Shown: positions 1 to 13,500 of the stretch, piece by piece
Numbering within the stretch: the first letter of the stretch is position 1
Layout: every line of letters starts with the position of its first letter
Source: Megaleporinus macrocephalus
Lineage: Eukaryota; Chordata; Actinopteri; Characiformes; Anostomidae
Length of the DNA stretch: 64,000 nt
Direction: 5' to 3'
NCBI GenBank assembly: GCA_021613375.1
Contig: CM038726.1
Coordinates: 7,310,349 to 7,374,348 of the forward strand
Translations under genes and position numbers: made by a program
The notes under the pieces: generated by a model
Told to the model about the DNA's origin: nothing
The model's input: only the letters and a program-made list of their open reading frames with translations
The model's database searches: none

Positions 1-103
1 AGTAGTGCAAATGAGGATCTATTTTGGTCACAGTTTACATTTTCAGTGATCAACTATGCAACGAAGTTAATAATGTGGGCTAAATCTATTCTTTCTCCCT
101 CTT

Positions 104-1056
104 TTGTTTTCTATAGATATGAAGAATACATCCATACCAAAGCAACTTGATGTTAACCAGCCTCTGATCTCTCAGTTCATCAAATCAAGTACTGTGTCGC
201 TATACAACTGCAACCACCCCCAGCAACGAGCCATAACAAACTCATTACCATCAGACCTTATTATAAATTGCAACATGCCATTGTCCATCATTAAACATCA
301 GAGCTTTCATCACTTTTTGTCTGTAGTGGATGCTGAAAAATGGACTAGCAAAGGCAGATAATGTGTCACTGACTGTAGACATATGGTTAAAGCACACTGG
401 ATCCGCATCCAAGATGACAGCCTTCAGCTGAATTCCCAGTTGCTTGCATGCAACCACTTCAAAAGGGTCCCATACAGGCGAAAGAATTTGTGAAGAGTTT
501 GAACAAATATGTGAAGAGTACCGATTCTGAGCACAAAACCCAAACAAGGCTTCAGTGTTTCACACACATGCTTCAATTGGTTATAGGAGATGGTCTTAAA
601 GAGACTAAATTAGTCAGTGCAGCTCTCGCCAAAGCTTCCAGGTTGAGCTCCTTGCTCCACACAAGTGCCTCCTTCAAGGAAAAAAGTGAGAAGGTGTTTG
701 GCAGCATGGAATACCTGCCTCTGTTACAACACACTGGAATTCTACACTGAGGCAAAGAAATCAGTGCCCAACGGTGATTACCAGGAGAAGCCCCTGATCT
801 CACACAAGGGGATAAAAATGCGACCATAAGTGCTGTGGTACTCTGTATCCTTTCTCTTAATCACCACCTTGAAAATCAAAAAGAGAAAGTGCGTTACCTG
901 GGTGGCTTGATCTGTAGCCTGCAAGGGTCACTCCTAAGAAGATTCAGAGGGATCTTTGCCAATGTAAGGATGACAGAGGGATGCTGTGATGGTGCAACTT
1001 TACCCTTCTCAGACCCTCTATACCTTAAAGCTGCTCTACTGGATCCCTCATTTTAG
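104..1056 (+). pseudogene. hAT-family (ZBED-like) transposase remnant
   Basis: Three open stretches (104-361, 448-750, 835-1056) in shifting frames read as successive parts of a hAT transposase of the ZBED4-like kind. The middle stretch has the helix-rich segment containing LQLVIGDGLKET, then a TxWNSTLRQ-like segment near 735-755. The last stretch has the block LYLKAALLDPSF, typical of the region before the hAT dimerisation domain. Stops and frameshifts separate the pieces, so no intact enzyme is encoded. The BED finger is not visible and may lie left of the window. No terminal repeats were found. Family assignment rests on remembered motif similarity. Confidence 0.7.
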
Positions 1057-1298
1057 ACCATGTGGTTGACCCATGATGTTTTGGCTAAACTGAAATATCT
1101 TAATAATAACTCCGCAATCACATATGTTCAGATTTGTTCAATATAAATAATGTAAATGTTCGGTTAACTTGATGGTGCATTAGTAAATGGATACAGACAA
1201 CTACCTTACCAATATTTGCATACAGGTGATACAAATAATCTTAAATGTAGGCTATGAAAAGAGCAGCTAACAGTGAAGGCTGTAGGCTCTGATTGATA

Positions 1299-2627
1299 AT
1301 GGCATGCTCATTTGTAGAAAATCCAGTTGATGAGGGAGCACGTGTAGTGCACAGAGCATTCTCGCTATCAGCTCCAAGGTCATTCCAGGACAGGACAGAT
1401 CCACTTGGCTTTCCGGATGACTACTTATTTGAGCACTACAGATTCAGAAGACACAGTATTGTATATCTTTGTAAATTATTGGGGCCTTATATTGAAAAGA
1501 CAACTAGACGTAGGAAAGCTCTTACCAAACCCCAAACGATCTGTATCGCTTTGCGCTTCTTTTACACATTTACAGCGTCGGGGACACAGAACGTCTTAGT
1601 AAGGCAACGGTCTGCTGTGAAATTCAAAAGGTTTGCCTTGCGCTTAAGCACTTCCTTAATATATTTATCACATTCCCTGGTCACAGAGGCATCCTTCCCA
1701 TAAAAGAAGCCTTTTTCAGAACAGCTGGTATGTGTTCATGAGCAGTAGTGTTGGTTTGATCAGTAACTTGGAGTTAAATTTACATTATTTAACAGACGCT
1801 TTTATACAGAGCACTTACCGAAGTGCTTTGTATTCATCTTGATAAACTATTTTATGCTAAAATTACATTCAATTCTCCAGGATTCCCAAATGTCACTGGT
1901 GCTATAGACTGCACTCACATCTGGATAAAGGCTCCAGCTGGACCAACTGAGGCAGACTATGTGAACTGAAAATCATTTCACAGCATCAATGTACAGGTAC
2001 ATGCCTAGCAACAGATTAATTTTAAGTATGTAAAATCAGTCAGTCCATGGGTGTGAACAACTTTCCCTTTTGCCATTGTTCTAGATTATTTGCACTGCAG
2101 AATATCTCTTTTCCAACACTGAGGCGAAATGGCCTGGTGCACGATTCAAGGATATTTCGTGCCTCCTCACTGGCACAGAGGTTTGCCCAAAGTAAGAATA
2201 CTCCAACCAAACAAAAATAATGCAGATTCAGCCTCAGTGTTTAACTCTGCTCCTTATAATTGTAGGTGCTTCTCCTGGCTTACTGCTTGGGGATAGGGGT
2301 TACCCCTGCCAACCTTTTCTCCTTACACCATATGCAGACCCTACAACAGATCAATCTCAATCGTGCACAGTCCAAAACGAGGGCATGCATTGAAATGGCA
2401 TTTGGACAGTAAGGAGCAGCTTTAACGGCTTGCGTCATCTCAGAGTGACCCCTGAAAGAATCTGTCACCTTGTAGCAGCCTGTGCAGTTTTGCACAATGT
2501 AGCAGTACTGCAGAAAGAAGTGATGCCAAGAGTGAAGTTGGAGCAACGAGAACACAACATTTTAATTACAGACCACATGGATGGTAGAGCTGTGAGAGAG
2601 ATGTATGCGAACACTTATTTCGGTTAA
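1299..2627 (+). pseudogene. HARBI1-like (PIF/Harbinger) transposase-derived pseudogene
   Basis: The sequence starts at ATG 1299 with MACSFVENPVDEG and a FPDDYLFEHYRF block, typical of fish HARBI1-like nucleases. A one-base frameshift near 1577 moves the reading frame (continuing with a KATVCCEIQKVCLALKHF-like stretch). A donor-like site lies near 1729. The acceptor near 1880 leads into GFPNVTGAIDCTHIWIKAP, which carries the first catalytic Asp region of the DDE nuclease. An in-frame TGA near 1967 follows DYVN where Arg is expected. The block near 2285 (GDRGYPCQPFLLTPYADP-like) carries the second acidic motif. The end, LRVTPERICHLVAACAVLHN to the stop at 2627, matches the family C-terminus. 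The copy is decayed by a frameshift and a stop. It may derive from an intron-bearing HARBI1-type gene or an autonomous Harbinger element. Confidence 0.85.
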
Positions 2628-2989
2628 TGAAATATTTTGTTTGCATTTGTTCATTACCACAGGATATATTCTTAACACAGAACAAGAACACTCCTTTTTT
2701 TGAAAGAGAAGTTTATTGATTGTCTTGCTGAGCCTGTGGACAGAAGAAACTTTAATTTACTTCGCTTGCAAAAACAAGCATATTAAAGTGAAACCTTTTT
2801 GCAACTATTCACATCTTTCTCCATTTTCTTTATTTCGAACTCCAGCTTTCTTATTTAAAATTTTTTGTACTGCAGATCTGCTTTTTTACATTCAATGTCT
2901 TGGAGCAGGTTCCTCTTGTAGATCTCATGAATCTCTGATTCCTTTAAGACAGAAGTATGGTCAAGATTGAGAAGTTTTTATTCATGTTA

Positions 2990-3442
2990 AAGTGGATGCC
3001 TGAGGGCCTTCTCTTGGGTCTTCCATTTCCTTTAAAACACTGACCTGCAGTGGAGGATGTTACACGGGATTATTTCTGTGAACTCTTATCTGTATTTTAA
3101 ACCCTGACGTATCACATGACTGTCTGTTCTGTAAACAGAGAGAAACTGTCTTCCATTTTATACACTGCTCCATAAAAACAAAAACATTTTTAGGTCTTTT
3201 AATGTGGATTTTATCGTACAGGTTGTATCTTTGGTTTGTGGGGAAAGAGCAGCTTCTTGTTTTTATATGAATCTCATGTTAAGTTCACTGTGGAGGACAT
3301 TAATAAGTTCTTGTGGGTCAATAAGGGGCAGAAAGGTGTTCATGTTGAGGAGCATTTTCCACACAGTCTACAGTTAATTCATGATGTGAAGCATTTCAGG
3401 AGGGAAGGGCTTACTTTACTGCTCCAGAGATTTTCAGGCTGA
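2990..3442 (+). mobile_element. Tx1-like LINE fragment, C-terminal end
   Basis: Translations in mixed frames give a zinc-knuckle-like block (LQWRMLHG..., then CLFCKQRETVFHFIHCS), the conserved CCHC-type tail after the RT domain of Tx1/L1-like fish LINEs. It continues through an open stretch at 3236-3442. Stops and frame changes are present. It lies just upstream of an endonuclease-domain fragment of the same family, so two insertions probably abut here. Confidence 0.5.
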
Positions 3443-3568
3443 AGAAAATACTGACTAAAACTTAAAAACAGGACTGAAGATGACCTGTAGACTGCCTCCC
3501 CAGGATTGAACTGACCTTTGTTTTTAGTGGCTTTTATCTTATATTATTTGATAATGAGTGATATTTAA

Positions 3569-4620
3569 ATGAACATAAACGGAGCGATAGACGCTGAGAA
3601 GAGGGCAGAGTTTTATCAGCTGGTGAAACAGAAACATAAAGATGTGACTTTTCTGCAGGAAACTCACAGTGACAGTAGTAATGCTGCTGAGTGGGCTAAA
3701 GAGTGTGGGGGGCGTATTTTAAGTCACAACACATCTCTGGTGGTGTCACTCTTCCCACAGAATTTTACTCCTCAGTCTTTTACAGTGAATGAATTTTATG
3801 TGTAAGGATTTTAAAAGTGAGAGCTTGTTTTGAAGAAGCAGTTTTTATTTTTGTTTGTGTTTATGCTCTGACGGGAGGAGCTGATAGGATATTGTTTGTA
3901 GACATGTTGAGCTCTGACGTGGAGGCCTGTAGTTCCAGTGAGTTTTTAATACTGGGTGAGGAATTTAACTGCACAGCACATGACGTGGATAGAAACCATG
4001 TAGAACCACACGCTGCTTCTGTGTGAGATGCTGGAGGCCCATGAACTCTGATATCTGGAGGAACATTCATGGTGGGCGGCGATAGTACACAGACCCACTC
4101 CTGAGATAACGCTGGTTTCGTTGGTGAGACTGGATCATTTTTATGGTTTTAGTTATCAACTGCCTGTTTTTACACCGTGTTTTATTTCTCCAGTTGGTAT
4201 TTCTGACCACTGCATGCTCCAGTGCTCAGTTACAAAGTATAATGTGAAGCCACAAAGTGCATACTGGCATTTTAACACTGCGCTTTTAGATTATGCCAAT
4301 TTTGAGTCTTTTTTTTTTTTTTTTGGACATTCTGAAGTCTCAGAAAACTTGTTTTACTTCGCTGCAGCAGTGGTGGGACGTGGCCAAGACACAAATTAAG
4401 ATATTCTGTCAGCAGTACACTCTCAACGTCACTAGAGAACTAACCAGATCTCTTAAAGCTCAGGAGACAGAGATCGTGGACTGAGATCTTCTTCTTAGGA
4501 GAACAAGGTGGGTGATTATGCAGACTACGAGGTCACTCAGATTTTCTTCAGACTGATGAGATCGAGAGTTTTAGTAGATTTCAACTACTATCAGAGTATG
4601 AGTAACCGCACTGTACTCCC
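3569..4620 (+). mobile_element. Tx1-like LINE fragment, apurinic endonuclease domain
   Basis: The stretch opens with MNINGAIDAEKRAEFYQLVK and VTFLQETHSD, the first two motifs of an exonuclease-endonuclease-phosphatase domain. It continues with ILGEEFNCTAHDVDRN (the GDFN motif region) and ISDHCMLQC (the SDH motif). Frameshifts and stops separate the blocks. The segment 4325-4610 is nearly repeated at about 35.66-35.90 kb, upstream of the second Ig gene, so this LINE was probably in place before the local duplication. Confidence 0.7.
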
Positions 4621-4834
4621 TTAGACAGATTAATTAGTTTCTTGATAACACTGAAGGGCAACGTAAACCCAGCATTGAGATGTTCTTTCCTGATTTAAAA
4701 TTATTCTTTTTATCGTGTGCCACTGCTATGAGGAAAGTGTCATTTGATGGATAAACCAAAGCAGTACAGGTTAAAGAAATTATGAGCAGTGTTAGGAGCA
4801 GGTTATATCATCGTTATGCTAAATAGGTGTAGAC

Positions 4835-6300
4835 ATGAGTTGGTCACAGGATATTTTTTCTTTCTGTTTTGGGTTTAAGATCATGACATTTTTAAGGTTC
4901 AGCTCTTTTAACATAAATGGGTGCCGTGATGTGAAAAGGTCCACTCTTTTTAAATATGCAGCATTAAAGGAGGTTAGTTTGCTTTTCTTGCAAAAAACAC
5001 ACACTGACACTAGGAATCATGCACAGTGAGTAAATGAGTGGAAAGGTCAGGCTATTCTTCATGATGGAACCAGTTTAAGTGCCTGTGTAGCATTCGTCCC
5101 GTCATCTGAGTTTCAGGGACAGCAACCCAATGTGACAGAAGCTGTTGCTGGGGAGGATGCTGCGAGTGGATGTAGACCTTTATCGTTTACGTTATTCTTC
5201 CTTTAACATCTATTCTCCAAATATAGGATCTGAATGCTTTATCTTGGTTGGGAAATAACACGAAGCTTTGCAGCACTGTCCTCAGGAGCGGATCATTGTC
5301 TTAGCTGGAGATTTTAACTGTACTTTTGATCATCAGTTAGACAGGAATCATGAGAAACCTAATCCACTTTCAGCAGATAAACTTAGGTCTGTAGTTTTTC
5401 CATGATCTGGTTGATGTATGGTTTCATAGTTGCATCTCTCCTTTCCCCTTATCTGACCATTATATTTCTATTGCTATCTCCTTTACACCAAGCACTGAAC
5501 CTCTCATTTTGGCATATAGTGCATGAAGTGGTGATTCTCGTTTTATGAGGATCTGTATAGTGCAGATACCTTTTTACAGGAGTTTCCTGAAGTACTGGAA
5601 CAGCATAAAAATTACTTGGAACCAAATGTTGACATTTGATGAATTTACCGGCTATGTGTTAGAACAATCTTGAAGGCAAAAACTGCATGTCAGCAATTAT
5701 TCATAATGATCAGTCTTTTTGCATTCCAGAGCATTTTAGATCATTTGTTTCTAATTAGAGATTTACTTTCTTATGTTAAAGAACTTAAACTCAATGTGGG
5801 GCTTTTTTCATTGCACCAGGAGTGAATCATAGCTTTCTGATCAAGGCACTTAAGACTTTTGGTTTCGGACCCAATATTATTTCATGTATTAAGCTTTTAA
5901 GGTCCTTGTGTTCCTGAATCTGTTAAGTGTGGTGAGGAACTTTCTCCATTGGAAGCATGCACTCGAGTGTCATTCTGGACAGCTGCTAAAACATTTCTGT
6001 ATCAGGCTAGTGTAAAGGTCCTGAATTTTCAAGAGCTGAAGGGGCAGTTTGACTCCAAGTTGAGAACCTGTCTCTCGGTTCCTGAGGGGGTGCAACCCTC
6101 ACAGAGGCTCCTTTATAAAAGTCCTCTTCCCAAATATTCAGGAGACCTCTAGTGGAGGGATCCTACATTGTACTGTACCCAACTAATGGTTTTGTGTCTA
6201 GTTTTAACTCTGCTGTTGTCCCGTACTGCGCCCTTTGTAATAATCTTGATTCTGTATTTCACACCTTCTCTGACTGCTCATAACTGGTTCTCCTGGGCAG
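4835..6300 (+). mobile_element. Second Tx1-like LINE fragment, endonuclease to C-terminal part
   Basis: A second copy of the endonuclease start (FSSFNINGCRDVKR, LLFLQKTHTD) is followed by VLAGDFNCTFDHQLDRN near 5300. RT-like pieces follow (around 5820, SLLIKALKTFGFGPNI-like). The stretch at 5949-6152, with SFWTAAKTFLYQASVKVLNF and a LPKYSGDLxW block, resembles the thumb and tail of Tx1 elements. Many stops are present and the central RT is largely deleted. Confidence 0.6.
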
Positions 6301-6752
6301 AGTGCTCAGTGGGCTAGGGTTCCTTTTTACCTGCACACTGTTTGTTTTCGGGTGCAGGTACTCTAAAGTGTGGAGGGTCAAATGTACTTTGGCTAATTTT
6401 TTAATCGGATAGGCAAACCTGGCAGTATAGAAGTCTTTCAGGTTGAGGTCTGAAAGACAGCACATGGACAAAGTAAAGTTTTTCCAGGCTTTGGTCTTGC
6501 CTATGGGTTGAATTTCGGTTTTATCGATACTCACAATATTCACACTTTTGAGGATAAATGGTGTGTAAACGGAAGCTTTGCAGCTGTTCATGATGCAGGC
6601 GTGTTAAGTTTTCACTGGTGAAATATTAATGTGCGTATGTGCATGTGTGTTATTTTCTGTTTTTACTCTAATAATGTTTTGGTTGTAAAATACATTTCCT
6701 GGGATATTAACTTGCTTATGTTTCTTAAATAATGTTTAATAAAGGGGGTGTA

Positions 6753-6756
<4 letters not shown>

Positions 6757-6784
<28 letters not shown>
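6757..6784 (+). repeat. (CT)n tract forming a polypyrimidine tract
   Basis: A run of CT dinucleotides ends in TGTAG at 6788. It immediately precedes the exon with the ATG at 6828 and could serve as its acceptor. The paralogue has the same arrangement at about 36050-36092. Confidence 0.75.
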
Positions 6785-6787
<3 letters not shown>

Positions 6788-6827
6788 GGACTGTGTTAGT
6801 GTGAATCTTTAGGAGGACAGAGATAAG

Positions 6828-9800
6828 ATGGCGACTGCAAGTAACAGTAAGTTAAACTTCCAGAAGCTACAAAAAGGTTTTACTGTGAACATCATTAAAT
6901 AATTTATCAGAGATTTTATTTTTCTTGTGGAGACACACGACCTACAGCTATTAATGTGTGTGTGTTTCTACACAGATCAGTTTAAACTCTCTGGACCCAC
7001 TGGGGTAGATGAACAGCCTGTTTCTATGGTCACTCTCTACTGCCACCTGTCTCCTGAAATCAGTGCTGTTACCATGGAGATCAGGTGGTTTAAGTGGATG
7101 GACTGTGTTTGTCTGTATAAGAACAGGCAGGTGACAGAGGGGAGGGGCTACGAGGGTAGAGTGAGTCTGATCACTCAGGAGCTGCAGAGAGGAAATGTCT
7201 CCTTACAGATCAGACACTGCAAATGGTCAGATTTAGGATATTATCTGTGTCAGGTCACCAACGGAGACACAACAGAGGAGTGTACAGTAGGAGTGTTTGG
7301 TAAGTATCCAGAAGTTCACTGTCCATAAACTCAACATCATTAGAGTCTGATCTCAGAATGAAAGATGAAGAGACAGAAATGAGAAACACAGATGTTCAGA
7401 ATGGTGTTGTGTTCAGATAAAGGAGGTAAACATACAGAGGATAAATGATGTGAAGGTGGATGAAGGACAGATGGAGCGTTTCAGTAGAATAAACAGTAAC
7501 TCTGTTTCTCACTCGGACACAAAACCAAAACATCATGACTGCAGAGTGTAAAAGTTACAACTGCTGCTTCATTAAAATCTTCTAGAAGAACAAAATTCAG
7601 ATTTTACAGTAAAAACTTGACAACTGGAATATAAAGTGAGACTCATTAAACATCCAGTGATTCTACAGACTGTAGTCAGATAATTGATTTAACACATACA
7701 ATATATATATATTAATCTATAAATATGATATTTAATATGTGACGTCACTACATGCTGCTGACTGACTCTCACTAAAAATCATGTTCTTAACTAATTAAAG
7801 CTGCAGATCCTCAAACTACACAAACAGAAAGGAGCTGTGCCGAGTGAAGAGATAAAACTGAAACTGAGCACCTTTAAATTGGTATTAAATGTTATGATTA
7901 CATTCATGAAATCAATTGTTACTTCAATCTGATATCATAATTAAATATGTAAATCAATAACTTTTGCAGAACTAGTAATGATGAGTGAAATATTACTGTT
8001 ATACAAAGCTGTTTTTATTACTTAATAACATTCTTAATAAATACAAAAAAACACAAAATTAATGTCAGTTAACTGAAAATAAGAATAATACAACAACAGT
8101 CATTCTTTTTGTATTTCATTACAGCATAAGTAGTCCTATAATACACAAATTAATACATAAACAATAACAGATATGCTGTTTATATTGTGTGTTTAGTTAA
8201 AATATTATTAAACACAGTAAACAGTATGTAGAGAAACACTAAATGTACAGATTGATCTTTTCTGTTTGAGGGCTGATATATTCATGTCTTATTGTTGGGG
8301 GTCTATTATGTTTAGAATGTCTTACTGTGGTATAAACGAGTCTCCAGTGCAGTCAGTGCAGGATGTTAATGATAGAGGAAGGTGACTCGACTCAGACAAA
8401 CTCATTCAAATCTTACTTTTCTATCTTTTGTGTAAGACATTTAACTTATTCTCTCCATTATTATCTTATTATTTAAAACCAGTTGTAATTTTAATCTCAT
8501 GAGATTCTCTTATTTCTGAGAGATATTACAAGTTGAAGTGTTGGTTGTGTTGGAGTGTTAAGATTTTCTTCTGAAGATCATGACTCCTGACTGTTACATT
8601 GATTGATCTGTTAGTCTTTATATTCAGTTTATTCATTACTTTTACTTCAATTCCTTCTCATGTTCACTCATTATAAACAAAGTAGAATACATAATTCATT
8701 ATACATATTTAATATATTTTCATGAGTTGATGCAAGATTACTAGTTTACTAATAAACTTACAGAAATAAATGGTAACAATTTACAGTTAAGTATTGAGTT
8801 TCTGCTGTAGGTTTACACTTTAACTGAACATCTTCATGAAGCTGTACTGAAAGCATTGAGTGACAGTTCAGTAGTGAAGGATGAAAAACAACAGTACAGA
8901 TGAGAAAAGGAGATTTCTGATAAGGAGATAAAGAGATTCTGAACTTTTCTAATTGTAAATGATGTTGTGGATGTTTTTTTATCTAACATTGTCTCTTTGT
9001 TGTTTAAACAGGTGATCCAGTAAGTAAATTATATTTACTCATCCTGATACTCACATACACCACATTTTAAAATAAAAGTTTTATTTAATGAATGTGATGA
9101 ACAAAGTCTCTGATCACAGAATGAAGGTTATTGACACAACAGATAAAAGCAGTCTGGACATTCCATCATCAGTACATCCTTATCATTAGAGAGTTTCTTA
9201 TTACTGTAGTTTTCTCACCTCCATTACTGAAAATAGCCTAGAACACACACACTCTGCCTGTTTGTATGAGTCTCTATATGTAAGGGCCTGCCCAATGCTG
9301 GGCTCGAACCCAAGCTGAAGGGGTGAAGTACCAACACTTATCTGGGTGAGCTAATGTAGCCGGTCCTCACACTCCTGCTACCCTTCTATAATCTGCATTG
9401 TGTGTGGGTGTAATAAGACTCAGGACACCGGAATCAGCTTCAGTCTGTGTGTATTTTTCCTGCATAAAAAACAGTTAAAGCAAAGCAGAAAGATATTTTG
9501 GCATCAACAGCTTCTCACAAAATGCCTCTCTCAGTCGAGCTCCATGTAGACTAATACATAGTACATGTGCATATATAAAAAACGTGTATATAAAATTAGT
9601 CATTATATGTATATAATGCTAATCTGTCAAATATAATAAACAATGTCATTAGACACACATAAATAACAAGATACTGTGGAAAAACACAACCAGTGTAAAT
9701 ACATACTGCACACACATCTATTGATGTAAATTCCCTATTTATTTCTACACATGTAGCCACCATTAGTGCTTTCTATTCATGTATCTTATAATCTTGACAT

Positions 9801-10473
9801 CTTCCACATGAATTTACATTTATAGTAAAATGAACCCAAAATGGTGTCCGCCATTTTAAAAACACTTGGTACATCCACTGAAAGTAATTAAACAAAACCA
9901 GAATGACTATGGGAGCACTTACCTGCATAAAAACCATTTAGAGCAAAGCAGAAAGATATTTTGTCTTCAATAGCTTCTCACAAAAAAAACGATATGAAAG
10001 TTAGGTAGGAAAGCCAAGACGCTAATTCTCTCTCTCAGCCACCAGAGGGAGTTAACAGCTTACTGAACATCATGCAGCTGTGCTCAATAAAGACGTTTCA
10101 AAAGTCAGAAACATTACTTGCAACCCCGTAGTGTTCTTTATCAAAATTATATTAGAAACGCTCCTAAATTCACAGTTTAGACTACCAAAATGAGCGATTT
10201 ATGAAGAGCAGTACACAAACGCACCTCTCTGTGGAGCTCAGAGCAGACTGAGGAGAAAAGCGCGCCAAAGCAACGACACGAAGAAAACTATGGGTGCTGA
10301 GAATGACCAAAATGAGCATGTACTCTCATATGCTATATAGAACTACTAAGAACTCTCAAAATTAAATAAAAAAGGGGGATATTCTGTGAAATTAATAACA
10401 AAAAGGTATCACAAAAATAAATAAAGGAGATTATCACATCTGCTACACTAACACCCTGTAATGTGGGTTAGGG

Positions 10474-10509
<36 letters not shown>

Positions 10510-13500
10510 TTAGGGTTAGGGTTAGGGTTAGGGTTAGGGTCACCACACTTGCACCCTCAAAAGTTAGAAAAGTGGTGTAGCACAAAGGCTCTCAGACCTC
10601 AAATACCCAACGTTACCGGCCATGAGCTTAGCTCAAAACTTTGGCAAAGACCCAGCACTGAGTGACTGGATCACTGGGGTTCTATAGCCCTAGCACAGCT
10701 GTGTGGAATCAGGCCTGATTAGTGTGCCTGACTCCCCCTGGTGGAAGGACAATCAGCTCATAATGAACAGTCAGCAGCTCTGAAAGACTTGATTACTGTG
10801 CTCCTCTCATCTCCTACCTTTCAGTTAATTTAGGAATAATCAGCTTCTCTTATTCTGTCTGCAGATCTCTCATCATAGATTGTTCAGTAAAGAGTTACTC
10901 TAATCTTACAGTGTCTGAAGGGAGATTTAAAAGATGTTGTCTTTAGTTTTCTTTGTAACTCAGGGCTTAAATCATGAAATCTTCAGTAAACAGTAAATTA
11001 TTATACATTTGCATTAATTATTAATAATAGTATTAATTTATGAATGTAAAGTACAGACATTTTTGAGTACATAGACAGATATTTAACTAAACTCTTCTTT
11101 AAACAACCTGCAGAACACAATTACAAAAACATTGTTCATTATTGTACAAAAGAAATAGAAATTAAATACTAACAGCTGCCTATATTAGCACTGAGTAGAC
11201 ATTATATGTGCACTGAAAGGCTAATAAACTGAATTACCTCAACACATTTTTACAAAGAGACTACAAAAGAAATAAATACATATTATTATATCATTTAAAT
11301 AAATGTAGCACAGAAAGTACGGAAATTCGTCTTTGGTATATTATTTCTTTGCTCCTTGGCAATAAATCTTATACCGTTGGAAAGCCTGTTCAATCCCCTT
11401 TAAATGGTGCTACATTTGTAAGAAACATGCATTTGTGGGATTAGCAGTAGAGCTTAGTATGTGGGTTGCACCCATGAAAAATTTGCCAAATCCTCTTTGC
11501 CAGTTGAAGTTACATATAACACTGCAAAATGGGTGTCCCAAGGAGACGACACCCTAAGAAAATTGTTTCCTCGCCCTGTCAGTACAGATTTGCAGGACGA
11601 TATGGCCGACGGCTCTCTGCCCAGACAATCCAGAACAGACTGCAGATAGCCAATAAGATTTATTGCCAAGAAGCACATAATCTACCAAAGACAAATTTTC
11701 TTACTTTTTGTGCTATGTTTGTTGTATAAGTGCACAAGAACAATTACACATTTCTGATTCAGTGCAGTGTTTAACTTCATTATATCCAGTTAAAAAAAAA
11801 GTCTAATACTGGTTTAGTGTAGTTCTTAACTTCATTATATCCAGTACTAACAAGTGTCGAATACTGGCTTTAGTACAGTATAAAACTTCATTATATACAG
11901 TTCTAAAAGGTTTATAACGCTGGGTTTAACACAGTATTTAACTTCAATATATCCAGTTCTAAATTTTCTCATATGGGGTTTAGAGCAGTATTTGACTTCT
12001 CTAAAAGAGTCTAAAACTGGGTTTAGCCAAGTATTTAAATTAATCGTATCTAGTTCTAAAAGGTGACTAATACTGGTGCTATTTAGTGCAGTATTTAACA
12101 AAATTATATCCTGTTATAAAAGAGTCTAATACTGGGTTTAGAGCAGTATTTAACTTCATCTTACCCAGTTTTAAAAAGAGTCTAATACTGGGTTGAGTTT
12201 AGTATTTAAGTTTATTATATCCAATTCTAAAAAGAGTCAAATACTGGGTTTAGTTTAGTATTTAATTTAATTATATCCAGGTCGAAAAAGAGTCTACTAC
12301 TGAGTTTAGTACATTATTTAAATTCATTATAACTAGTTATAAAAAGGTTTTAATGCTGGGTTTTTTATGATATTTAACTTCATTGTATCCATTTCTAAAA
12401 GAGTCTAATTGTCTTATACTGGGTTTAGAGCATTATTTAACTTTATTAAATTGAGTTCTATAAAGAGTTTATTACTGGGTTTTGTACAGTATTTAACTTC
12501 ATTATATCCATTTTTAAAAGGGTCTAATACTGGGTTTGTACAGTATTTAACTTTATTATATTCAGTTCTAGAAAGAGTCTAATACAGTATTTAATACAGT
12601 ACTTTAATTATATTCAGTTCTAAGAAGTTTCTAATACTGGGTTTAGAGCATTATTTAACTTTATTAAATCCAGCTCTAAAAAGAGTCTCATACTGGGTTT
12701 AATACAGTATTTTACTTCAATATATCCAGTTCTAAAAGAGTCTAATACTAGGTGTAGTAAAATATTTAACTTCATTGTATCTAGTTATTAAAAGCAAGTA
12801 AAACTGGGTTTAGTACAGTACTTAACTTCATTATCTTCATCATCCAGTTCTAAAAACACTCTAACACTGGGTGTTACGTGCCCTGGCAAAAAATACACAA
12901 GTGGCACTCGCCCCTTACATAGTGTGTATATACAGATACTTAACTATCTGAAATGTATAGTGTTTCTACTTGCCTGTCCACGCTGAGTTGGTAAAAACTG
13001 GAAGAACAGCCTCAACTGAATCCTTCACCATAACGAGAGCTGTGTAGTAGCAGGTAGCCATCACAATAACGAGAGCCGTGTAGTAACAGGTATCATTCAC
13101 AATAACTAGAGCAGTGTAGTAGCAAGCATTAGCAAAACAAGGGCAGTGTAATAGCATCATTAGCAAAAATGAGAGCAATGTAGTAGCAGCATAAGCAAAA
13201 ACGAGAGTAATGTAGTTGCAGCCCCAGATCTGCATCTCCTTCCTGCTTGGGGCCTCTTGTACTGGAAGCCATGCCCTGACTCCAGAAACAGCACAGCCAA
13301 TTGGTCACACATCAGAATCGCCAACAAATCACCTGCAACAGGAAAGAACCAGGAGAGCAAGGGATGTGGAGAGAACCAAGAAAACAAACGCTGGGTTTAG
13401 TTTAGTATTGAACCTTATTATATCCAGTTTCTAACACTGTGTTTAGAGCAATATGTAACAATATGTAAATATCCAGTTTTAAAAAGCATCTAATACTGGG

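Larger units (their letters stand above)
9281..10755. mobile_element. Insertion of about 1.5 kb in intron 3 of copy 1
   Basis: The paralogous introns align up to the shared GAGTCTCTATAT (to about 9280 here, about 39100 in copy 2) and resume near CCTCTCATCTCCTAC. The sequence between is only in copy 1. It contains a tRNA-like head on the - strand, two direct repeats and a telomere-like array. Its identity is unclear; it may be a composite of more than one insertion. Confidence 0.6.

Noticed and set aside
6259..6591. 110-codon open frame on the - strand
   Set aside because: Antisense shadow of LINE sequence with no domain.
9289..9365. Possible functional tRNA gene on the - strand
   Set aside because: A and B boxes are visible but a convincing acceptor stem and anticodon loop are not; treated as a SINE head.
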